In this document: positions 59,976 to 64,000 of the stretch, piece after piece
Numbering within the stretch: position 1 is the first letter of the stretch
How the letters are laid out: every line of letters starts with the position of its first letter
DNA from: Gordonia rubripertincta
GTDB lineage: Bacteria > Actinomycetota > Actinomycetes > Mycobacteriales > Mycobacteriaceae
Length of the DNA stretch: 64,000 nt
NCBI RefSeq assembly: GCF_038024875.1
Contig: NZ_CP136136.1
Span: 4,960,001 to 5,024,000, forward strand
Direction of reading: 5' to 3'
Program-made: the position numbers and the translations under genes
Notes under the pieces: model-generated
Database searches by the model: none
What the model saw: the letters and a program-made list of their open reading frames with translations, nothing else
What the model was told of the DNA's origin: nothing

Positions 59976-60909
59976 TCAGCTCGGCGGGATCTCGTCGGTG
60001 TTCATCTGCCGCTCCGCGGGGTTCATCTGCCGCTCCGCGGGGTTCATCGGCCGCTCGGCGGGGTCGACCGAGCGCACGGCGACCGCCAGCGCGACTGCCG
60101 CGATCCCGACGGCCTCCAGCGGCCGGGGCACCTGACCGAGGACGATCAGGCCGATCACCGCCGCCGTCACCGGGAGCAGCGCGAGCAGGATCGCGAACCG
60201 CGCACGACCGACGCGGCGCAGCACGACCTGGTCGAGGGCGTACGGGATCGCGGTCGACGCCACACCCAGCACCAACCCCTGGCCGATCAGCGCGGCCGGC
60301 GAGACCCCCTCCCTGACCGCCTCGGCCACCCACCACGCCAGCGGCGAGGTGACGAGAGCGGCGATCACGAAACCCGTGGCGAGATCCTCGACACCTGCAC
60401 CGCGCGCCGCGACCCGCTTCCCCAGCACGATGTACCCGGCCCAGCACGCGGCGGCGGCCAGCGCGAGCAGCACCCCCACGCCGGTCCCCGACCACCGGAC
60501 GTCGGCGATGAGGACGACGCCGAGCCCCGCGAGCACGAGCGCGGCGATGTCGCGTCGGGTGCGGGAACCCAAGGCCGCCACCATGATCGGGCCGAGAAAC
60601 TCCAGCGCGACGGTCGTCCCCATCGGCAGATGAGCCAGCGCCTCGTAGAAGGTGATGTTCATGCCCGCCGTGATCAGGCCGAAGCATCCGGCCAGCCGCA
60701 GGCGGGCCCACTGCCACGCCGACCGCGGCGGACGCACCCCAGATCAACAGCACCAGTGCGGCGCCGGCGATGCGCAACCAGGCAACCGCCGACGGCGCCA
60801 CGTCGTCAAAGAGGCCGACGGCGACCGCCGCACCGAGATACATCGATGTCGCGCCGAGAACCATCAGCCCCGGCGGGAGCAGCAGGTCGCGGCGCGCGAT
60901 GTCCGTCAT
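59976..60909 (-). pseudogene. EamA/RhtA-type exporter, frameshifted
   Basis: Ten-helix drug/metabolite transporter fold: MVLGATSMYLGAAVAVGLFD, PSAVAWLRIAGAALVLLIW in the first frame; RPPRSAWQWARLRLAGCFGL, MNITFYEALAHLPMGTTVAL, EFLGPIMVAALGSRTRRDIA and LVLGVASTAIPYALDQVVLR in the second. The switch is at 60735-60742 (CTGGGGTG, minus strand); one G fewer restores about 310 residues. The C-terminus has heptad repeats from a 21-base tandem repeat. Thirteen bases after the ABC ATPase gene, so probably the last gene of that operon. Export of threonine/homoserine-like solutes is inferred from RhtA. Confidence 0.8.
60001..60063 (-). repeat. 21-base tandem repeat, three copies
   Basis: Units 60001-60021, 60022-60042 (identical) and 60043-60063 (a few changes) encode PAERQMN-type heptads in the tail of the EamA exporter. 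Multiple of three, so copy number changes keep the frame. Confidence 0.9.
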
Positions 60910-60922
60910 CGGGCGACCCTCG

Positions 60923-61981
60923 TCATCCGATGACCGCGACCCGCTCGGGAACCAGTCGGATTCGTACCCGGTCGCCGATGGCAACGGATTCGTCTGCCAC
61001 GGCGTCGATCTCGCCGACCGCGGTTTCGATGCGAACACGTGGGCCGGCCGGGAGTTCGGCGACGAGCACGACCGTCGCAAAGCTCGTGCCCAGGTCGTCT
61101 GCCCCGGCCCGCGCCATGACCTCGACCGACTCCGGACGGAGGCCGAGCCGGCGCGAACCGTCGCGAAGGTCGAGGGCGATCTCGCCGAGCACGGTGTCGG
61201 CGATCCCGGCGCGCAGTTGCGCGTCGACGACGGTGGTGACGCCGAGGAATTGCGCCGTCCACTCATCCACCGGACAGCGCCACAGGTGGGAGGGCGTGGC
61301 GACCTGCACCATCGCGCCGGCGCGCATCACCGCGATCTCGTCGGCCATGGTCGCGGCCTCGGCGTGATCGTGGGTGACGACGACGGTCGGCACGCCCGCT
61401 GCGCGCACGATCTCCGAGATCTCCACCGCCAGTTCGTCCCTCAGACGCCGGTCGAGTGCGGCCAGGGGTTCGTCGAGCAGGAGGAGTCGCGGATGCGGAG
61501 CGAGCGCACGCGCCAGGGCGACCCGTTGCGCCTGGCCTCCGGAAAGGGTGTCGACGGAACGCTTCTCGTAACCGGGGAGCCCGACGACGTCGAGCAACTC
61601 GGTCACGCGGTCGGCGATCCGGCGACGCGACCAGCGCCGCATCCGCAGTCCGTATCCGATGTTCGACGCCACGCTGCGTCCGCCGAAGAGCTGTCCGTCC
61701 TGGAAGACCACCCCGAAGTCGCGACGGTGGACCTCGACCCCCGCAAGGTCCTGACCGTCGAAGCGCACGACGCCCCGGGCCGGCTGCTCCAGCCCGGCGA
61801 CGGCGCGCAGCAGCGTGGACTTTCCACACCCGGAGGGGCCGAGGACGGCGGTCACCAGCGACCCCGATCCGCCGACCTGCCAGGACAATCCGTCGATCAC
61901 GGTGTGCCCGCCGTAGGCGACGGCGAGGTCGGAGATCTCGAGGAGTGCGTGGGACCTCGTCGCGGCGTCTCGTCCGGTCAC
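60923..61981 (-). CDS. ABC importer ATPase (thiamine/iron/spermidine class)
   Basis: 352 residues. Walker A GPSGCGKSTLLRAVAG (about 47-62), Q-loop VFQDGQLFGG, signature LSGGQAQRVALARAL, Walker B LLLLDEPLAALD, HDHAEAATMADEI, and a C-terminal TOBE-type domain (LGLRPESVEVM). Operates with the permease upstream, whose stop overlaps its GTG (GTGA). Similar to ThiQ/FbpC; substrate inferred from the binding protein. Confidence 0.9.
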   Translation of the reverse strand: MTGRDAATRSHALLEISDLAVAYGGHTVIDGLSWQVGGSGSLVTAVLGPSGCGKSTLLRAVAGLEQPARGVVRFDGQDLAGVEVHRRDFGVVFQDGQLFGGRSVASNIGYGLRMRRWSRRRIADRVTELLDVVGLPGYEKRSVDTLSGGQAQRVALARALAPHPRLLLLDEPLAALDRRLRDELAVEISEIVRAAGVPTVVVTHDHAEAATMADEIAVMRAGAMVQVATPSHLWRCPVDEWTAQFLGVTTVVDAQLRAGIADTVLGEIALDLRDGSRRLGLRPESVEVMARAGADDLGTSFATVVLVAELPAGPRVRIETAVGEIDAVADESVAIGDRVRIRLVPERVAVIG

Positions 61982-63639
61982 AGCAGCGGCACCTCCGAAC
62001 GGGGACGGAACGCTTCGACCACCAGCACGGCGAGGGTCGTCGCGGCGACCAGCACCACCGACGCGGCCATCGCGGTCGCGAGGTTGGCCGCGCCCGGCCG
62101 GTTGAGCGCAGAGCCGATCAGCACCGGCAGCGTCGTCGTGTCGGCGCGGGCGAGGAAGCTGCTGGCCCCGAACTCGCCGAGCGCCATGACGAAGGCGAAA
62201 CCGGCGGCCGCACCCACCGAACGGCCGACGATCGGCAGGTCGACGGTCGCGAACACGCGGGCGGGCCGGGCCCCCAGCGTCGCGGCGGCCTGACGCAGCC
62301 GGACCGGTACCGATTCCAGCGCGGGGAGCATGATGCGGATGACCATCGGGATGGCGATCAGCGCCTGCACGCACGGGATGATCGCCGGCGACGCCGCGAT
62401 CGCATAGGGCATCGACGCCAGTACGATCAGGTAACCGAAACCCAGTGTGACAGCGCTGATCCCGAGCGGCACAAGGGAAATGGCCGAGGCGATCGAACCG
62501 ACCACCCCGCGGGAGCGATGGAGCGCGACGGCGGCGAGCATGCCCACCGCGAGCGCGATGACGGTCGCGAACGCCGCCGACACCAGCGAGTACTGCAGAC
62601 TCTCCAGCGGCGTCACGCCGTTGACCGGTTCGGCGAGGGCCCGGTATCCGGCGAGCGTCCAGTCCCCGCCGACCGTCGGCCGCACCGACCTGGCGATCAA
62701 CACCACGACCGGCCCGACGAGCAGCAGCACCGTCCACGCGCTCACCAGCCACATCGCCGGACGCACGAACCGCCCGTGCGCGAACGTGACATCCCTACGA
62801 CGCCGCTCGACACCGCCACGGGCCGAACCGGTCCCGGCGGGGTCGGCGAAGACGCGGGTGAGCATCAGGGCGGCGAACACGACGACGATCTGCACCATCG
62901 ACAGCACCACCGCCTCGGGGATGCGGAAATAGCCGATGGCCTGGGTGTAGATCTCGGTCTCGAGGGTGCGCAACTCCCCCGCGCCCAGGATGATCACGAC
63001 GCCGAAACTGGTGGAGCAGAACAGGAAGATCAATGCGGCGGCACCAGCGATCGCGGGCAGCAGTCGGGGGATCACCACCGTCAGCGTCGCCCGCAGCCGC
63101 CCGGCGCCCAGGGTGCGCGCGGCCTCCAGCAACCGGGGGTCGAGGTTCCGCCACGCCGCACCGACCACACGGACGACGACGGCGACGTTGATGAACACGT
63201 GCGCGGCCAGCACTGCACCGAGACCGGATTGGATGTGCAGGAAAGACAGTGGGCCGGTCAGCAGCGACCGGAAGGCGACGCCGACGACCACCGTCGGCAG
63301 CACGAACGGCACCGTCACCGCTACCGCGAGCAGAACCGACGCCCGTCCGCCGACATGGGCGTACAGCCAGGCGATCGGCGCGGCCGCGAGGAGCGCCAGC
63401 ACGGTCGACGCCGCCGCCTGCCCGAGCGTGACCCCCAGGAGCGCGAATGCGTCGGTCCGAGAGAGGAGTTCACCGATTGGCTCCCCCGACGCCGCGGCCA
63501 GGTTCACCCCGCGACGGACGAGCGCGAGCACCGGCCACGCGAAGAGGACGGCGATGAACAGAGCCGGGATCAGACGCAATGCCACCCGGCCGGCGACCGT
63601 CGCCGTCCGTCCCGCGGGCCGCACCCCGGCCCGGCTCAC
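61978..63639 (-). CDS. two-domain ABC permease (ThiP/FbpB type)
   Basis: 553 residues, twelve predicted helices with two EAA loops: EAARTLGAGRLRATLTVVIP (about 173-192) and QAAATLGARPARVFATVDLP. It fuses both permease halves, as in thiamine (ThiP) and ferric iron (FbpB) importers. GTG 63639, seven bases after the binding-protein stop and with AGGTGA ahead, is preferred over GTG 63666. Confidence 0.88.
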   Translation of the reverse strand: MSRAGVRPAGRTATVAGRVALRLIPALFIAVLFAWPVLALVRRGVNLAAASGEPIGELLSRTDAFALLGVTLGQAAASTVLALLAAAPIAWLYAHVGGRASVLLAVAVTVPFVLPTVVVGVAFRSLLTGPLSFLHIQSGLGAVLAAHVFINVAVVVRVVGAAWRNLDPRLLEAARTLGAGRLRATLTVVIPRLLPAIAGAAALIFLFCSTSFGVVIILGAGELRTLETEIYTQAIGYFRIPEAVVLSMVQIVVVFAALMLTRVFADPAGTGSARGGVERRRRDVTFAHGRFVRPAMWLVSAWTVLLLVGPVVVLIARSVRPTVGGDWTLAGYRALAEPVNGVTPLESLQYSLVSAAFATVIALAVGMLAAVALHRSRGVVGSIASAISLVPLGISAVTLGFGYLIVLASMPYAIAASPAIIPCVQALIAIPMVIRIMLPALESVPVRLRQAAATLGARPARVFATVDLPIVGRSVGAAAGFAFVMALGEFGASSFLARADTTTLPVLIGSALNRPGAANLATAMAASVVLVAATTLAVLVVEAFRPRSEVPLL

Positions 63640-63646
63640 CGGGCGG

Positions 63647-64000
63647 TCACCTGCCGACAGCGTCACGCCACTGGTCGAGCCAGCGCTCGCGGTTCTCCGC
63701 GATCGTGGCAGGTGGCAGCGACGACATCCACGCCGGCACGGCCGCGCGGGCCGGCCAGCCCTCGGGCAGTTCGACGTCGCGCTGCACCGGGTAGACGTAC
63801 ATCGACTCCGGCAGGGCGGACTGAACCTCGGGGCTCAGCATGTAGTCGACGAGCTTGCGCGCACCGGTGGAGTTGCGGGTGCCCTTGAGCACGCCGATGT
63901 ACTCGACCTGCGGGAAGCAGCTGTCGAGGAGGGCGCTGGTGCCGGGGGTCGCGGCCGGCGAGGACGCGTACGACAGCACGATCGGCTTGTCGCCCTTCCC
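63647..64000 (-). CDS. ABC importer solute-binding protein (C-terminal part)
   Basis: The gene runs off the right edge; 117 residues are visible. KPIVLSYASSPAATPGTSAL, CFPQVEYIGVLKGTRNSTGA, RKLVDYMLSPEVQSALPESM and MYVYPVQRDVELPEGW agree with the ThiB-type thiamine-binding proteins. It heads the operon binding protein - permease - ATPase - EamA. The N-terminus and signal peptide are outside the window. Confidence 0.85.
   Translation of the reverse strand, partial: GKGDKPIVLSYASSPAATPGTSALLDSCFPQVEYIGVLKGTRNSTGARKLVDYMLSPEVQSALPESMYVYPVQRDVELPEGWPARAAVPAWMSSLPPATIAENRERWLDQWRDAVGR

Noticed and set aside
1..64000. tRNA, rRNA or CRISPR array
   Set aside because: No cloverleaf with a GGTTCRA loop, no rRNA-like sequence and no regularly spaced direct repeats were seen. 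GTTCGAATCGG near 17815 is inside nrdI.
1..64000. Insertion sequences, integrases or prophage genes
   Set aside because: No transposase, integrase or phage structural motif in any frame; the AT-richer island at 13.6-14.3 kb has no terminal repeats I could find.

Overview
The window is a high-GC actinobacterial chromosome segment from the Mycobacteriales, most likely Gordonia or a close relative. It carries mycothiol (mshB), coenzyme F420 (fbiA, fbiB, cofG), WhiB2, type VII secretion (eccB, eccE) and mycobacterial-type trehalose/glucosylglycerate genes (glgC, glgM, gpgS). Gene order matches several Mycobacterium tuberculosis blocks recalled from memory: Rv3040c-Rv3055 (about 0.4-20 kb), Rv3255c-Rv3262 (26.6-33.8 kb) and Rv1165-Rv1213 (34.5-60 kb, inverted). 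Genus and synteny are judgements made without a database search.

Layout. 0-9.4 kb: the end of a LigD-type polymerase-domain gene, Nudix, ABC ATPase, a luciferase-like oxidoreductase, a DUF985 cupin, a PTH2-type hydrolase, serB, ctaD, a frameshifted fecB and a beta-carbonic anhydrase. 9.5-14.1 kb: a 52-residue protein, a helZ-SWIM operon and an AT-richer island encoding one secreted Cys protein. 14.3-18.8 kb: class Ib ribonucleotide reductase nrdHIEF behind two NrdR-like boxes. 19-23.1 kb: FMN reductase/TetR, an HpxO-like monooxygenase, and a MerR regulator fused to a sliding-clamp-like domain with a small TPR-like partner. 23.2-26.6 kb: divergent eccB and eccE without other ESX genes. 26.6-34.4 kb: manA, SIS protein, DUF3499, zincin-like protein, whiB2, fbiA-fbiB-Nudix. 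34.5-46.9 kb: glgC/glgM, an rRNA methyltransferase, DUF3117, a DivIVA-like protein, the gpgS-folP2-fadD6 operon, two LOG proteins, dapE, a DM13 lipoprotein-like membrane protein and dapD. 47-50.3 kb: DUF3072, dapC, ferredoxin, cysteine dioxygenase and rhodanese. 50.3-59.7 kb: the fbiC locus, mshB, lpqW (frameshifted), typA. 59.8-64 kb: a tiny Cys/Lys-rich protein, a frameshifted EamA exporter and a thiamine/iron-type ABC importer.

The most unusual element is the fbiC locus (50365-54352). Instead of one CofG-CofH fusion it holds three genes joined by 4-base overlaps: a CofH homologue that has lost its radical-SAM cysteines, a Baeyer-Villiger-type flavin monooxygenase, and an intact CofG. The half order is reversed relative to the usual fusion. 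Since fbiA and fbiB are intact, the cell should make F420, so either a working CofH lies elsewhere or this operon does something new.

Other notable points are the MerR-clamp fusion, three frameshifts all located at the same octamer CTGGGGTG, a recurrent -10-like hexamer 6-8 bases ahead of many starts (leaderless transcripts), and a folP2 that lacks the canonical synthase loop.
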